Origin: Companilactobacillus kimchiensis
Lineage (GTDB): Bacteria; Bacillota; Bacilli; Lactobacillales; Lactobacillaceae
DNA length: 64,000 nt
Assembly (NCBI RefSeq): GCF_001438805.1
Contig: NZ_JQCF01000004.1
Span: 62,001-126,000 of the forward strand
Direction of reading: 5' to 3'
The position numbers were made by a program, and so were the translations under genes. The notes beneath the pieces were generated by a model. That model did no database searches, had not been told where the DNA came from, and saw only the letters and a program-made list of their open reading frames with translations. The stretch's first letter is position 1. Each line of letters begins with the position of its first letter. Positions 28,539 through 39,904 of the stretch are shown here, piece by piece.

Positions 28539-30914
28539 TTTTTCGATAAAATCACTAGGAATGACATTTTCCATTCCAATCATAGGATTAATCGCATTAT
28601 TCATTACCATATCCATAGTCAATACATAATCTTTCGGTTCTGTGGTTTCCGAAATGGTTTCCGTATCCTCTTTGGCGACTAATTTAACTTTAAAGGTTGT
28701 AAAAATTCGCTCCTTTAAGGTTGTTTGACGTTCACTCGATTGATCTCTAATTGAACGTTCAAACGCTGACCTGTCACCCACCATGATCAAGAGTCTTTTG
28801 GCTCTTGTTACAGCTGTATATAAGAGGTTTCGACGCAACATGCGCGATTCTTCATTGACCAATGGTAGAATCACCATTTCAAATTCTGAACCCTGTGACT
28901 TATGAATTGACGTACAGTAAGCTAAAGTAATATTTAACCAATCTTTTCGGTCCAAAGTAACTTCATTACCATCAAAATCAATGATCAGCTTATCAACATG
29001 ATCAGTATTCTCTTTAGCTAAAATAATTCCAATAATTTTACCAATCTCACCATTAAAGACATTGTCTTCAGGCGTGTTGACCAAATAAACAACTTTATCT
29101 TTGATCCGATACTTGATATTACCCATGGAAACTTCTTTTCTCTTGAGTGTCATTGGATTGACTACATTTTGGATCACAAAATTTAAATTATCGATTCCAG
29201 CCTGACCACGATACATCGGTGCTAAAACCTGTACATCAGAAATATCAAAACCACGCTCACTTGATTTACTGATAATTTGTGACAGAACTTCTGGAACATT
29301 ACGACTGTTGCTATTAATAAAGCTGCGATCAGCCCGATTTTGAAAGATACCATCAACAATTATTCCCTCGTTAATATCATGTGCTAGTTGAATAATGGTA
29401 GAATCCTCATCTTGACGATGAATATTCTTCAAAATAGTTGTTGGAAAAACCTGACTATTGATCAAGTCCGAGAATATCTGCCCCGGCCCAACAGATGGCA
29501 ATTGATCTTTATCTCCAACTAAAACAACTTGCGTTCCCGGTTGAACCGCTTTAATCAAAGTTTTAAATAACTTCGTATCAACCATCGACATCTCATCAAT
29601 GATCAACAACTTACAATCTAAACTTGGTTCCGCAAAATCATCATCTTCAGTTCCAGTCAAACCTAATAAACGATGAATCGTCATAGCTGGTAAACCAGTT
29701 GATTCACCCATATGTTTTGCCGCACGTCCAGTCGGTGCCGCTAAAGAAATCGCATAATCATCTGAAGCTGGATCCAGTGTCATATCATTTAGTTTTCCAT
29801 AAGCCGCAACTATCGCGTTAATGATTGTTGTTTTACCAGTACCGGGACCCCCAGTTAAAAGAAAAACTGGATGAGTCAACGATTGCTCAATAGCTTTTTC
29901 TTGAGACTCATCATACTTAACCTTGAAATTGGTTTCAACATGTTTTAATTCCCTTTTAAAGGCGTGCTTTGTCCAAGCAACCCCCTTGAAAGTATCCGTG
30001 ATCATTTTCAAAGATTGAGCAATCGACCACTCACTGTCAGACAAACCTTTTTCATAAACATTGCCATCTTCAACTAATAAAACACCATCTTTGACTAAAT
30101 TCCTCAATCCTTCAACCAGCTTATCAGACAGATCATCAGTTGAATTAGAATTTAGAACTCCACTGACACGTCGGATCAATTCTTGTCCAGGAACATAAGT
30201 ATCACCAGTTTCATTGACCATCGACGTAACCATTTGAATTAAAGCACCCTTGATTCTTCGCGGATCGTCACCAGTAATTCCCAGCCTTTTAGCTAATTCA
30301 TCAGCTCGCTTGAATCCAACACCTTTGACGTCCAAAACCAATTGATAAGGGTCATCAGTAATTTTCTCTAATGTTTGAACTCCATATTTTTGATAGATCC
30401 GGGCACTTAACGTGGCTCCAAAACCATAATTATTTAGTTGATACAGTGCTTGTTCAGTTTGATGATTATTTGAGATCTGATCAATAATATTTTTAGTCTT
30501 CTCTTCACCCAATTTCAAAAAATCTAACGCATGTGGGTCCTGAAGAATTTTATCAATTGCATCATTACCTAATTCATCAACAATCTTTTCAGCTTTTTTC
30601 TTACCGATACCAGGAAATTCATCACTAGAGAAAAAATTGATCAATTCTTTACGACCATTGGGACGGCTTCGTTTGTAGGTTGTTGCCTGGAATTGTTTGC
30701 CATATTTAGGATGATCAATAATCTGACCTTCAAAACGGTATTCTTCTTCTTCAGATATCTCGCCAAAACTACCAGTTACGACAATATCGCCTGCATCCCA
30801 ATCGGTATTGGTCTTTTTAACTTTAATTGTAAATATCTTGTACAAGTTCTCAGGGTTCTCAAAAAAGATGGCTTTAACGGTCCCGACAAAATAGGGTTTT
30901 TCATTCTCCGCCAT
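28527..30914 (-). CDS. recD2: ATP-dependent DNA helicase RecD2
   Basis: 5'-3' superfamily 1B helicase acting outside a RecBCD complex, linked to DNA repair and replication fork integrity in Firmicutes. An N-terminal OB-like domain is followed by tandem helix-hairpin-helix segments (FPGIGKKKAEKI, VKGVGFKRADELAKRLG), Walker A GGPGTGKTT, Walker B IIDEMSM, VGDKDQLPSVGPG and the C-terminal YCTSIHKSQGSEF and YTAVTRAK motifs. It is 795 residues. AAGGAG precedes the ATG, which lies inside the end of the upstream TPR gene (14-base overlap). Confidence 0.95.
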   Translation of the reverse strand: MAENEKPYFVGTVKAIFFENPENLYKIFTIKVKKTNTDWDAGDIVVTGSFGEISEEEEYRFEGQIIDHPKYGKQFQATTYKRSRPNGRKELINFFSSDEFPGIGKKKAEKIVDELGNDAIDKILQDPHALDFLKLGEEKTKNIIDQISNNHQTEQALYQLNNYGFGATLSARIYQKYGVQTLEKITDDPYQLVLDVKGVGFKRADELAKRLGITGDDPRRIKGALIQMVTSMVNETGDTYVPGQELIRRVSGVLNSNSTDDLSDKLVEGLRNLVKDGVLLVEDGNVYEKGLSDSEWSIAQSLKMITDTFKGVAWTKHAFKRELKHVETNFKVKYDESQEKAIEQSLTHPVFLLTGGPGTGKTTIINAIVAAYGKLNDMTLDPASDDYAISLAAPTGRAAKHMGESTGLPAMTIHRLLGLTGTEDDDFAEPSLDCKLLIIDEMSMVDTKLFKTLIKAVQPGTQVVLVGDKDQLPSVGPGQIFSDLINSQVFPTTILKNIHRQDEDSTIIQLAHDINEGIIVDGIFQNRADRSFINSNSRNVPEVLSQIISKSSERGFDISDVQVLAPMYRGQAGIDNLNFVIQNVVNPMTLKRKEVSMGNIKYRIKDKVVYLVNTPEDNVFNGEIGKIIGIILAKENTDHVDKLIIDFDGNEVTLDRKDWLNITLAYCTSIHKSQGSEFEMVILPLVNEESRMLRRNLLYTAVTRAKRLLIMVGDRSAFERSIRDQSSERQTTLKERIFTTFKVKLVAKEDTETISETTEPKDYVLTMDMVMNNAINPMIGMENVIPSDFIEKKEA

Positions 30915-31566
30915 TGCTATCTCCTTGCTTAATATATTCTTGTAAATCTGACAACTTTTTTTCGTTCTTTAAATAATACTTTTCATCAAGCTTCTTAGAT
31001 TCATTTAAGTACTCTTGATAATCTTGTTTCAAGTTCATCGCACACAAGGCCATATTAAAGTAATATTTCGCCTGTGGCTTGGTTTTGTTGACATTCTTGT
31101 AAAACCCTAGGGCCTCACTAAAATTACCGTTAGCAAGCAATAAATCGGCTAACAACTCATTAGCTTGTAAATCATCGGGAGCTTTTTCGACTGCAGTTAA
31201 GGCATACATGACTGCTAATTGACGTTCTCCTTGTTGATTAAGTGTTTTAGCCATCATGAAATAAGCTTCAAAAGCATAATTATCATCAACTAACTTTTGA
31301 AAAATACCATTGGCTTTGTCAAATTCATCTGCTAAATAATAAACGTTTCCCAAATTATAAAGTAAATCTTGATTGTCCTTAAATAACTCCAATGAACGTG
31401 CCAATAATTCCTCAGCTTGTTCCAAATCACCAGCTTGAACCAAATAAGTCGACAGTTGCAATATTTCTGGTAATTGTTTTGGATCCTGATTCAAATCAGC
31501 CACAACCAACTTAATTGCTGCAGTTTTATCACCCTTGTTAAATAATTGTTCTGCTCTCTTGTTCAT
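30901..31566 (-). CDS. Tetratricopeptide repeat protein
   Basis: A 221-residue soluble protein made of about five TPR units, for example LLYNLGNVYYLADEFDKANGIF, AYFMMAKTLNQQGERQLAVMYA and ANELLADLLLANGNFSEALGFY. No catalytic motif or signal peptide is seen, so it is probably a protein-binding scaffold. It overlaps recD2 and follows the phosphatase gene by nine bases, forming a phosphatase-TPR-recD2 unit that is common in lactobacilli. Confidence 0.85.
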   Translation of the reverse strand: MNKRAEQLFNKGDKTAAIKLVVADLNQDPKQLPEILQLSTYLVQAGDLEQAEELLARSLELFKDNQDLLYNLGNVYYLADEFDKANGIFQKLVDDNYAFEAYFMMAKTLNQQGERQLAVMYALTAVEKAPDDLQANELLADLLLANGNFSEALGFYKNVNKTKPQAKYYFNMALCAMNLKQDYQEYLNESKKLDEKYYLKNEKKLSDLQEYIKQGDSNGGE

Positions 31567-31574
31567 CTAATACC

Positions 31575-32225
31575 TCAAATCGTATCTGAACTCTCAAGTT
31601 GCTTGTTCAGATAACCTGTTTCATTCCATTTAATTAATTTATATTTACCATCGTTATATTGTAAATGAGTCAAACTAGTATTTGAGAGCCCTCCATTTTT
31701 TCTAATATCAGCCACACTGGTACCCAACAACGATTGGATCATTGTTACCAAAGCTGCTCCGTGACTAACAATTACAATATTAGCTTGAGCTTTATTTTCA
31801 GCTACAATTTTTTCAACTGCAGCTGTTGTTCGTTTGGCTACTTGTTCAAATGATTCCCCACGGATCAAAGAATAATCATAATCTTTAGGTTGATGTCTGA
31901 AAGCATAAATTACTTCAGGCATTTCATTTTCTAATTCCGAAAACTTTCGACCTTCCATAATTCCTAAATCAAATTCACGTAAACCGTCAACAATTGAAAA
32001 AGGAACCTGACGATTTAAATCTTTGATCAAAGTTTCAGCCGTAGTTTTAGCACGTGGCAATGGACTAGAGTACATATGATCGATTACTATATCCTGCATC
32101 CTTTTCGCTAACAGTGTAATATCATGCAAACTTTCTTCCAAAAGTGGTGAATCTCCATGCCCACCTTGATATTTTCCTTCTAAATTCCATTCGGTCTTTC
32201 CATGTCTGACAAAGTACAATTCCAT
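31575..32225 (-). CDS. Histidine phosphatase family protein (phosphoglycerate-mutase-like)
   Basis: A 216-residue member of the branch-2 histidine phosphatase family. The catalytic RHG motif (R7, H8, G9; VRHGKTEWN) is at the N-terminus, and the second catalytic His is in VIVSHGAAL. It is too short and divergent for the glycolytic dPGM; broad-specificity phosphatases of this type (GpmB or PhoE-like) are the closest fit. The substrate is unknown. It heads the unit with the TPR gene and recD2. Confidence 0.85.
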   Translation of the reverse strand: MELYFVRHGKTEWNLEGKYQGGHGDSPLLEESLHDITLLAKRMQDIVIDHMYSSPLPRAKTTAETLIKDLNRQVPFSIVDGLREFDLGIMEGRKFSELENEMPEVIYAFRHQPKDYDYSLIRGESFEQVAKRTTAAVEKIVAENKAQANIVIVSHGAALVTMIQSLLGTSVADIRKNGGLSNTSLTHLQYNDGKYKLIKWNETGYLNKQLESSDTI

Positions 32226-32326
32226 TTTTTCTCACCTACAAAGTTAATTAAGTATAATTATGGATTTTTTAAGAACTTTTTTCAAGTTCGACCGGATTTT
32301 TACAGAAAATATTCGTAATTAGTTAC

Positions 32327-32358
32327 AAAAAGAGCTAACCCGATATTCGAGTTAGCTC
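32327..32358 (-). terminator. Intrinsic terminator of the mnmA operon
   Basis: GAGCTAACTCG and CGGGTTAGCTC pair over 11 bp (one G-U) around a 5-base loop, followed by TTTTTG on the minus strand, about 85 bases after mnmA. Confidence 0.83.
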
Positions 32359-32444
32359 CATTTGGTTGTTTTGTTGAAATTTAGTTTGTATTTGTTGCAT
32401 TAGAGCAAAAAGTTATTCTTAACTTATCCGCTCAACTATCTATC

Positions 32445-33913
<1,469 letters not shown>

Positions 33914-33968
33914 TTTAATCATCCCTTATAAAAAATTTTCTATTAATTATAAGTTTGAATAAAATCCA

Positions 33969-35117
33969 CTAATTAGTCAAGTCTTCTACAATTTCAATTA
34001 ACTTATTAGTAAATTTAACAACTTCTGCTTCCGTATTATCTTTACCAAAACTAATTCTAACTGAATCATCAATTTTTTGACTGTCTTCACCAAACATTGC
34101 GATTAAAACATGTGATGGTTCCAAGCTACCTGCAGTACAGGCGGAACCACCAGAAATGGCAAAACCTTCAAGATCAAGACGAGTTAACAAAACGCCCCGA
34201 TTAATTCCTGGTAAATACAAATTCATAACATGATTTAAAGCATGTTCATCAGTTGGTCCATTAATTTCAAAATTAATTTTATTTTCTTTAAGAATTGCTT
34301 GAATTTTTTGTTTAAAACCGAAATAACGACTTTGACGTTCTCGTTTAACTTCCGGTGTAATTAATTCAACGGCTTTGGCAAAACCAGCAATTCCAGGAAC
34401 ATTTTCTGTTCCGGCACGACGTTTGGTTTCTTGATCGCCACCTTTAATAAATGATGGAATATGAATCTTATCATTTATATAAAGAAAACCGATAAATTTA
34501 GGCCCATTAATTTTATGAGCTGATGTTGATAACATATCAATATGTTCAGCTTTAACATCAATATCTTCCATGCCAAAAGCTTGAACAGCATCTGTATGGA
34601 AAAAAGCTTGATGATCTTTAACAACTTCACCAATTTCTTTAATTGGATTCATTGAACCAACTTCGTTATTACCGTACATGATCGATACTAAAATCGTATC
34701 ATCTCTTAAGGCATCTTTAACTTGTTGGGCAGAAACCTCACCACGAACATTGGGTTTCAAATAAGTTATTTCAAAACCTAATGATTCAAGATATGCCATT
34801 GGTTTAATGATTGCTTCATGTTCAATAGCAGTTGTTATGATATGTTTACCTAGTTTTTGTCTAGATAATGCCGTTTCGATTACGGCCGTATTGTCACTCT
34901 CGGTACCACCACTTGTGAACACAATTTCTGAATCCTTCGCGTTGATACTCTGGGCGATCGTATGACGACTTTCATCTAATACTTTACGAGCCTGACGTCC
35001 AAAATAATTGGTAGCAGATGCGTTACCAAAATTATGAGCCATCTGATCGTGCATCACATCGACTACAGGCGTAGCCATTGGTGTGGTGGCAGCATTATCC
35101 AAATAAATAAATGCCAC
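33969..35117 (-). CDS. Cysteine desulfurase (IscS/NifS-like)
   Basis: PLP enzyme that takes sulfur from L-cysteine as an enzyme persulfide. It has the start YLDNAATTPM, the PLP-binding Lys K202 (STSAHKINGPK), the HTDAVQ motif and the persulfide Cys C328 in SGGSACTAGSLEPSHVL. The 382-residue length is typical. The start is GTG at 35117, with GAGGGG upstream. Because it shares an operon with mnmA, as YrvO does in B. subtilis, the likely main duty is tRNA thiolation rather than Fe-S assembly; no suf genes are in the window. Confidence 0.94.
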   Translation of the reverse strand: MAFIYLDNAATTPMATPVVDVMHDQMAHNFGNASATNYFGRQARKVLDESRHTIAQSINAKDSEIVFTSGGTESDNTAVIETALSRQKLGKHIITTAIEHEAIIKPMAYLESLGFEITYLKPNVRGEVSAQQVKDALRDDTILVSIMYGNNEVGSMNPIKEIGEVVKDHQAFFHTDAVQAFGMEDIDVKAEHIDMLSTSAHKINGPKFIGFLYINDKIHIPSFIKGGDQETKRRAGTENVPGIAGFAKAVELITPEVKRERQSRYFGFKQKIQAILKENKINFEINGPTDEHALNHVMNLYLPGINRGVLLTRLDLEGFAISGGSACTAGSLEPSHVLIAMFGEDSQKIDDSVRISFGKDNTEAEVVKFTNKLIEIVEDLTN

Positions 35118-35129
35118 AATAAATCCCCT

Positions 35130-35819
35130 CTATTCTTGGTCTAAAAAGTTCAATAACATTGTTACTGACTTGCGTCCAGCTTGTAAAACAAATTCGTCAA
35201 AGTTTACGCTAGCACTTTCGTCCCCCACATCACTCATTGAACGAATTACGACAAATGGTGTTTGGAATTGAGTACAGACTTGAGCCACAGCTGCACCCTC
35301 CATTTCAGCTGCTAAAGCATCTGGGAACGACTTTTTAATTGTAGCAATTTTTTCTTTTGCGTCAACAAATTGGTCTCCGGTGACGATCAAACCAACTCGA
35401 GAAGTCAAGCCAGTTCTTTTAGCAGCGGCAGCAATTGAATCAACGTAATCAGGGTCAGCATTGAAGTATAGTTCTTGCTGTGGAAGTTGACCTACTTCGT
35501 AACCAAAACCGGTTGCATCAACATCGTGATAAGCCATCTTATTAGAAATAACAACGTCCCCAATATGAAGACCTTCGCCAATCCCACCAGCTGAACCAGT
35601 ATTAACGACTAAATCAGGTTGATAATGATCATTGATAATTGTGGCTGTCATACCAGCTTGAACTTTACCAATACCACTTTGGGCCAAATAAACTTCATGA
35701 TTTTTATAGTTACCAACAGTAATACCGACTCCTGCAACTGAATCATTTGTGATATCAGTGAGTGATTCTTTCATTAATTTAATTTCTTCTTCCATAGGAA
35801 CAATTACGCCAATTTTCAT
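35130..35819 (-). CDS. mtnN: 5'-methylthioadenosine/S-adenosylhomocysteine nucleosidase
   Basis: Cleaves adenine from S-adenosylhomocysteine and methylthioadenosine, removing inhibitory by-products of SAM use. The 229-residue sequence shows GVIVPMEEEI, the QSGIGKVQAG segment, TGSAGGI, MEGAAVAQVC and RSMSDVGDESA, covering the active-site residues. AAGGGG precedes the ATG. It lies 12 bases before the desulfurase and 11 bases after a small membrane protein gene in the same unit. Confidence 0.95.
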   Translation of the reverse strand: MKIGVIVPMEEEIKLMKESLTDITNDSVAGVGITVGNYKNHEVYLAQSGIGKVQAGMTATIINDHYQPDLVVNTGSAGGIGEGLHIGDVVISNKMAYHDVDATGFGYEVGQLPQQELYFNADPDYVDSIAAAAKRTGLTSRVGLIVTGDQFVDAKEKIATIKKSFPDALAAEMEGAAVAQVCTQFQTPFVVIRSMSDVGDESASVNFDEFVLQAGRKSVTMLLNFLDQE

Positions 35820-35830
35820 ACTTTAACCCC

Positions 35831-36118
35831 TTATATATAAAATAATATTAAAAACACGAGAATAATTAAGCCGAATATTGTAATAATCGCAATATTTAAC
35901 TTTTTTTTCAATTTATTTGTCTTATTCTCAAAAGACTGTAAATTTTTTTCAATAATTTGTTCTGGATGCTGCTGTTGATAATCTGCCTCGGAACGTTGTT
36001 GCGCCTGTTCTCGAATGCGCTGTTGCTGTGCTTCCACTTGATCAGCTCGAACAACAGTCTGTGGTTGATCATCTTTTTTGATTTTGGAATCAAAAAAATC
36101 TTTTATTTTCGAAAACAT
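35831..36118 (-). CDS. Small tail-anchored membrane protein of unknown function
   Basis: A 95-residue protein I cannot assign to a family. It has an N-terminal amphipathic basic segment (MFSKIKDFFDSKIKK), a Gln/Glu/Arg-rich probable coiled coil (about residues 25-60) and a basic stretch before a single hydrophobic helix at the extreme C-terminus (residues 74-95), as in tail-anchored proteins. Its ATG lies directly after the nudF stop codon with AAAGGA upstream, so the pair is coupled. Between nudF and mtnN it may be a conserved passenger rather than an enzyme. Confidence 0.72.
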   Translation of the reverse strand: MFSKIKDFFDSKIKKDDQPQTVVRADQVEAQQQRIREQAQQRSEADYQQQHPEQIIEKNLQSFENKTNKLKKKLNIAIITIFGLIILVFLILFYI

Positions 36119-36688
36119 TTATTTTTCCTTTGCCTGAAGTAATTCCCAATAAGTAATGGCATAAATTGTCTTCGAATCACAGATCACACCAGCTTCAATT
36201 TGAGTTTTAGCTTCAGCCAAGGTCAAAGTCTCAACATTTAGAAATTCATCAGGATCAAGTGGACGTTTAAATTCAACCTGTTTTAAATTAGTTGCTTTGA
36301 ACATAGTCAATTTTTCGTTTGAATAACCGGGACTAGCAAAAAAGGCGGTAATTTTTTCTAGACTATCGGTTGTTAAACCAAGTTCTTCATCCATTTCTCG
36401 TAAGGCAACTTCTTTTAAGTCATCGCCTTCATCCGGATCAATTTTTCCGGCAGGAATTTCTAAGGTTTCTTGATCTAATGGTGTTCGCCATTGTCTGACA
36501 AAAACCATTTTTCCATCATCAGTAAAGGGTACAATTGCCACAGCACCATGGTGTTCGACCACTTCACGAATATCAGGGATTCCATTAGGTAATACAACTT
36601 GTTCAACATCAACATTAAAAATTTTACCGCCAAACATTCTTTTCTTAGCGATTACTGCTTCATAATATCTTGAATCTTCTTTATCCAT
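36119..36688 (-). CDS. nudF: NUDIX hydrolase, ADP-ribose pyrophosphatase type
   Basis: Hydrolyses ADP-ribose and related dinucleotides to AMP plus ribose 5-phosphate. It is 189 residues: an N-terminal beta domain (VVEHHGAVAIVPFTDDGKMVFVRQWR), the PAGKIDPDEG start of the Nudix box and its REMDEELG end. The spacing from the box Gly to RE is two residues longer than the canonical pattern. LTMFKATNL fits the ADP-ribose subgroup. AAGG precedes the ATG. It is the first gene of the unit running to mnmA, with an inverted repeat and a TACAAT -10 upstream. Confidence 0.88.
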   Translation of the reverse strand: MDKEDSRYYEAVIAKKRMFGGKIFNVDVEQVVLPNGIPDIREVVEHHGAVAIVPFTDDGKMVFVRQWRTPLDQETLEIPAGKIDPDEGDDLKEVALREMDEELGLTTDSLEKITAFFASPGYSNEKLTMFKATNLKQVEFKRPLDPDEFLNVETLTLAEAKTQIEAGVICDSKTIYAITYWELLQAKEK

Positions 36689-36746
36689 TGTTTGACCTTC
36701 TTGATTTTCTTGTGCTTACAGTCGACTAGCGACGATTAAACAAATA

Positions 36747-36800
36747 ATAACTGCAAATGTCATTGTACCATGAAACGCCCGGATTGACATTGGCAGTTAT
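36747..36800. repeat. Long inverted repeat overlapping the nudF promoter region
   Basis: Arms 36747-36762 and 36785-36800 are complementary at 15 of 16 positions, with a 22-base centre. The minus-strand hexamer TACAAT (36762-36767), a likely -10 for nudF, starts at the inner end of one arm. It could be an operator, a leader hairpin or a miniature mobile element. Confidence 0.6.
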
Positions 36801-36825
36801 TTTATCAGAAATTGAGCTTTCATGC

Positions 36826-36858
36826 AAAAAGAAAAAGAAAGCACTAAAATGTGCTTTC
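36826..36858 (-). terminator. Terminator after the cold-shock-like gene
   Basis: GAAAGCAC, a 6-base loop and GTGCTTTC, followed by TTTTTCTTTTT on the minus strand. The stop codon of the gene lies in the loop. It ends the ileS transcript. Confidence 0.82.
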
Positions 36859-37095
36859 TTCGTCTTGATCATCTGGTTCTTCTGGTTCTTCTGGTTCATC
36901 AATAATAGTTAAGTTGACAGCTTGTGGTCCCTTATAACCGGGAGCAATTTCATAGCTGACGTACAATCCATCCTTGATGAAATAATCATCACGGTTAAGA
37001 ACTGAATCAGCAAAGAAGAAGATATCAGATCCTTCATTTTTGATAAAACCAAAACCACGGTTTTTATTAAATCTTACAATTTTTCCTGTGAACAT
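36844..37095 (-). CDS. Cold-shock-domain protein with acidic tail
   Basis: An 83-residue single-stranded nucleic acid binding protein. The cold-shock domain spans residues 1-65, with an RNP1-like motif RGFGFIK and an RNP2-like DIFFFADS that lacks the usual His (normally VFVHF). The last 17 residues are almost all acidic or Pro (EEPEEPDDQDEE), unlike standard 66-residue Csp proteins. A 9-base tandem repeat (three copies, 36871-36897) encodes part of this tail. It lies 12 bases after ileS and is probably co-transcribed with it. Confidence 0.83.
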   Translation of the reverse strand: MFTGKIVRFNKNRGFGFIKNEGSDIFFFADSVLNRDDYFIKDGLYVSYEIAPGYKGPQAVNLTIIDEPEEPEEPDDQDEESTF

Positions 37096-37107
37096 TATTC
37101 ACCAATC

Positions 37108-39888
37108 CTATTCATCAAAGCCATCAGTTGCAGTTTCTGGATATTCCGCTGCTACAATCTTAGCACATCTAGCACAGAATGTTGGATAATGTGTGTCACT
37201 TCCGACGTCAGTTTTCACCATACGACATCTTTGACAAACTTCCCCTTCAGCCTTTTCTACTAGCACACTAGCAAGTTCATACTTGTCAGCTGTTTCTGGA
37301 GCGGGTTGATCTGAAAGTTCAAATTGAGAAACAATCAGCAATTGACCAAAGTTACTATCGATCTTAGCAAGCACCGTCTTTAGTTCTGCACCTGGATAAA
37401 CGGTAACTTTAGCTTCAAGTGATTTACCGATCATCTTATCTGTACGAGCGACTTCAAGAGACTTCAAGACATTATCTCTAAAGTTCATGAAAGTTGCCCA
37501 ATCAGCTTCGATTTCAGCCTCATCAGCGATCTCTTCAACCTTAGGCATTTCTGCTAATTGAACGAAATCTTCTGGTTCATTCAAGTAATCCCAAACCTGT
37601 TCCATTGTATGTGGCAAGATTGGTGTCAACAATTTAGCTAGCTTAACAACTACGTTGTAGATAACAGTTTGCATTGAACGACGGGCATGTGAATCTTCAG
37701 CATCGATGTAAACAACATCTTTGGCAAAGTCTAAGTAGAAAGTTGACATTTCATTAACAATGAAACTAACAACTGATTTAGCTACATCAGCAAAGTCATA
37801 CTTGTCATAATCAGCCAAAACATCTTTAACCAAATCATTCAACTTAACAGTTACATACTTGTCTTCTGGACGAAGGTCATCGTAAGAAACAGCATTGGTC
37901 TTAGGATCGTAGTCAGTTGTATTAGCTAACATAAATCTGATCGTATTACGGATCTTACGATATGTTTCTGATACTTGTTTGAATGAGTCAACTGAAACGG
38001 CTACATCAGAACTTGAATCAACTGAAGCAACCCATAAACGAATAATTTCAGCACCAAATTGACGTTCAATATCGGCTGGGGCAATAACATTACCCAATGA
38101 CTTACTCATCTTGACACCCTTCTTATCAAGTGTGAAACCTTGTGAAAGGATAGCCTTATATGGAGCAACACCGTATGCAGCAACTGAAGTTACTAACATT
38201 GAGTTGAACCAACCACGATATTGATCAGAACCTTCTAGAATTAAATCTGCAGGGAAACTTAATTCTGGACGGGCCTTAGCAACACCTGAGTGAGCTGTTC
38301 CGGAGTCAAACCAAACATCAAGAATATCAGTTTCCTTAGTGAACTTACCGTTAGGACTACCTGGATTAGTATAGCCATCTGGGAGAAGATCTTTAGCATC
38401 ACGTTCAGCCCAAACATTTGAACCGTACTTGCCGAACAATTCAGCTACGTGATCGATAACTTCCTTAGTCATGATTGGATCACCATTTTCAGCGTAGAAA
38501 ATTGGTAGTGGAACACCCCAAGCACGTTGTCTTGAGATTACCCAGTCACCACGGTCACGAATCATATTGTAAAGACGAGTTTTACCCCAATCAGGCATAA
38601 AGTCGATCTTTTCAATTTCATCAAGAATTTGTTGTCTGAACTTGTCGATTGAAGCAAACCATTGTGGTGTAGCACGGAAAATAACTGGTTTCTTAGTACG
38701 CCAATCATGTGGATAACTGTGAGTGAAGAAACTTAGTTTAAGTAATGATCCATTTTCCTTCATACGGTCAGCAATCAACTTGTTAGCATCATCGTAGAAA
38801 ACACCCTCATATTCAGGTACTTCATCTGTAAAGCGACCTTGAGCGTCGATTGGTGAGAAAACAGGCAACTTGTATTTCATACCAACAACAAAATCATCAG
38901 CACCAAATCCAGGAGCTGTATGTACTAAACCAGTACCATCATCAAGTGTAACGTGGTTACCAAGAATTAATGGTGACTTACGATCATAGAATGGATGAGT
39001 TGCTTCAACGCCTTCAAGTTCTTTACCCTTGAAAGTCTTTAGGATCTCAACATTTTCCCATCCTAATTGTTCTTGAACATACTGAAGTCTTTCTTGAGCA
39101 ACAACATATTTCTTACCATCAGCATTTACTTCAGCGTAGATAAATTTAGGATTAACACAGATAGCCATATTTGAAGGCATTGTCCATGGTGTTGTTGTCC
39201 AAATAATGAATCTGGCATCATCATCAACTAAACCTTTGCCATCACGAACCTTGAAAGCAACAAAGATCGATGGTGATTTAACATCTTTATATTCAACCTC
39301 AGCCTCAGCTAAAGTTGATTCTGAAGATGGTGACCAATAAACTGGTTTTTTACCACGATAGATATAGCCCTTGTCGACCATTTCACCGAAAACTTTAACT
39401 TCAGCTTCTTCAAATTCTGGTTGATAAGTAATATATGGGTGATCCCAGTCAGCGGAAATACCGAGACGTTTGAAACCTGCCATTTGTTTCTTAACTTCAC
39501 CTTGAGCAAAGTCAAAACATAATTTACGGTAGTCTGAAAGACTCATTTCCTTACGTTTGATACCTTGCTTAGCTAATTGTTGTTCGATTGGAAGACCATG
39601 AGTATCCCATCCTGGTACGTATGGTGCACGGTAACCATCCATTGACTTGTAACGAACAATAATATCCTTTGAAATCTTGTTTAGTGCGTGTCCCATATGG
39701 ATATCACCATTAGCAAATGGAGGTCCATCCAGTAAATTAAAAGTTGGTTTGCCCTCATTTAATTTTTGACGTTGTTCATAAAGTTTGTTTTCTTCCCAAT
39801 CTTTTTGCCATTCAGCTTCCTTGGTTGGTAAGCTGCCGCGCATTGGGAATTTAGTTTTACCTAAATTTAAAGTATCTTTTACTCGCAT
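37108..39888 (-). CDS. ileS: Isoleucyl-tRNA synthetase
   Basis: Class I synthetase that charges tRNA-Ile and edits misactivated valine. It is 926 residues: [17 protein letters not shown] (HIGH motif near residue 55), a CP1 editing domain ([27 protein letters not shown]), [10 protein letters not shown] (KMSKS motif) and a C-terminal zinc site with two CxxC pairs (CQRC, CARC). AAGGGG precedes the ATG. Its leader is an isoleucine T-box, so expression responds to uncharged tRNA-Ile rather than only to the upstream division operon. Confidence 0.98.
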   Translation of the reverse strand: MRVKDTLNLGKTKFPMRGSLPTKEAEWQKDWEENKLYEQRQKLNEGKPTFNLLDGPPFANGDIHMGHALNKISKDIIVRYKSMDGYRAPYVPGWDTHGLPIEQQLAKQGIKRKEMSLSDYRKLCFDFAQGEVKKQMAGFKRLGISADWDHPYITYQPEFEEAEVKVFGEMVDKGYIYRGKKPVYWSPSSESTLAEAEVEYKDVKSPSIFVAFKVRDGKGLVDDDARFIIWTTTPWTMPSNMAICVNPKFIYAEVNADGKKYVVAQERLQYVQEQLGWENVEILKTFKGKELEGVEATHPFYDRKSPLILGNHVTLDDGTGLVHTAPGFGADDFVVGMKYKLPVFSPIDAQGRFTDEVPEYEGVFYDDANKLIADRMKENGSLLKLSFFTHSYPHDWRTKKPVIFRATPQWFASIDKFRQQILDEIEKIDFMPDWGKTRLYNMIRDRGDWVISRQRAWGVPLPIFYAENGDPIMTKEVIDHVAELFGKYGSNVWAERDAKDLLPDGYTNPGSPNGKFTKETDILDVWFDSGTAHSGVAKARPELSFPADLILEGSDQYRGWFNSMLVTSVAAYGVAPYKAILSQGFTLDKKGVKMSKSLGNVIAPADIERQFGAEIIRLWVASVDSSSDVAVSVDSFKQVSETYRKIRNTIRFMLANTTDYDPKTNAVSYDDLRPEDKYVTVKLNDLVKDVLADYDKYDFADVAKSVVSFIVNEMSTFYLDFAKDVVYIDAEDSHARRSMQTVIYNVVVKLAKLLTPILPHTMEQVWDYLNEPEDFVQLAEMPKVEEIADEAEIEADWATFMNFRDNVLKSLEVARTDKMIGKSLEAKVTVYPGAELKTVLAKIDSNFGQLLIVSQFELSDQPAPETADKYELASVLVEKAEGEVCQRCRMVKTDVGSDTHYPTFCARCAKIVAAEYPETATDGFDE

Positions 39889-39904
39889 TCTTGCACCCCT
39901 TCTG

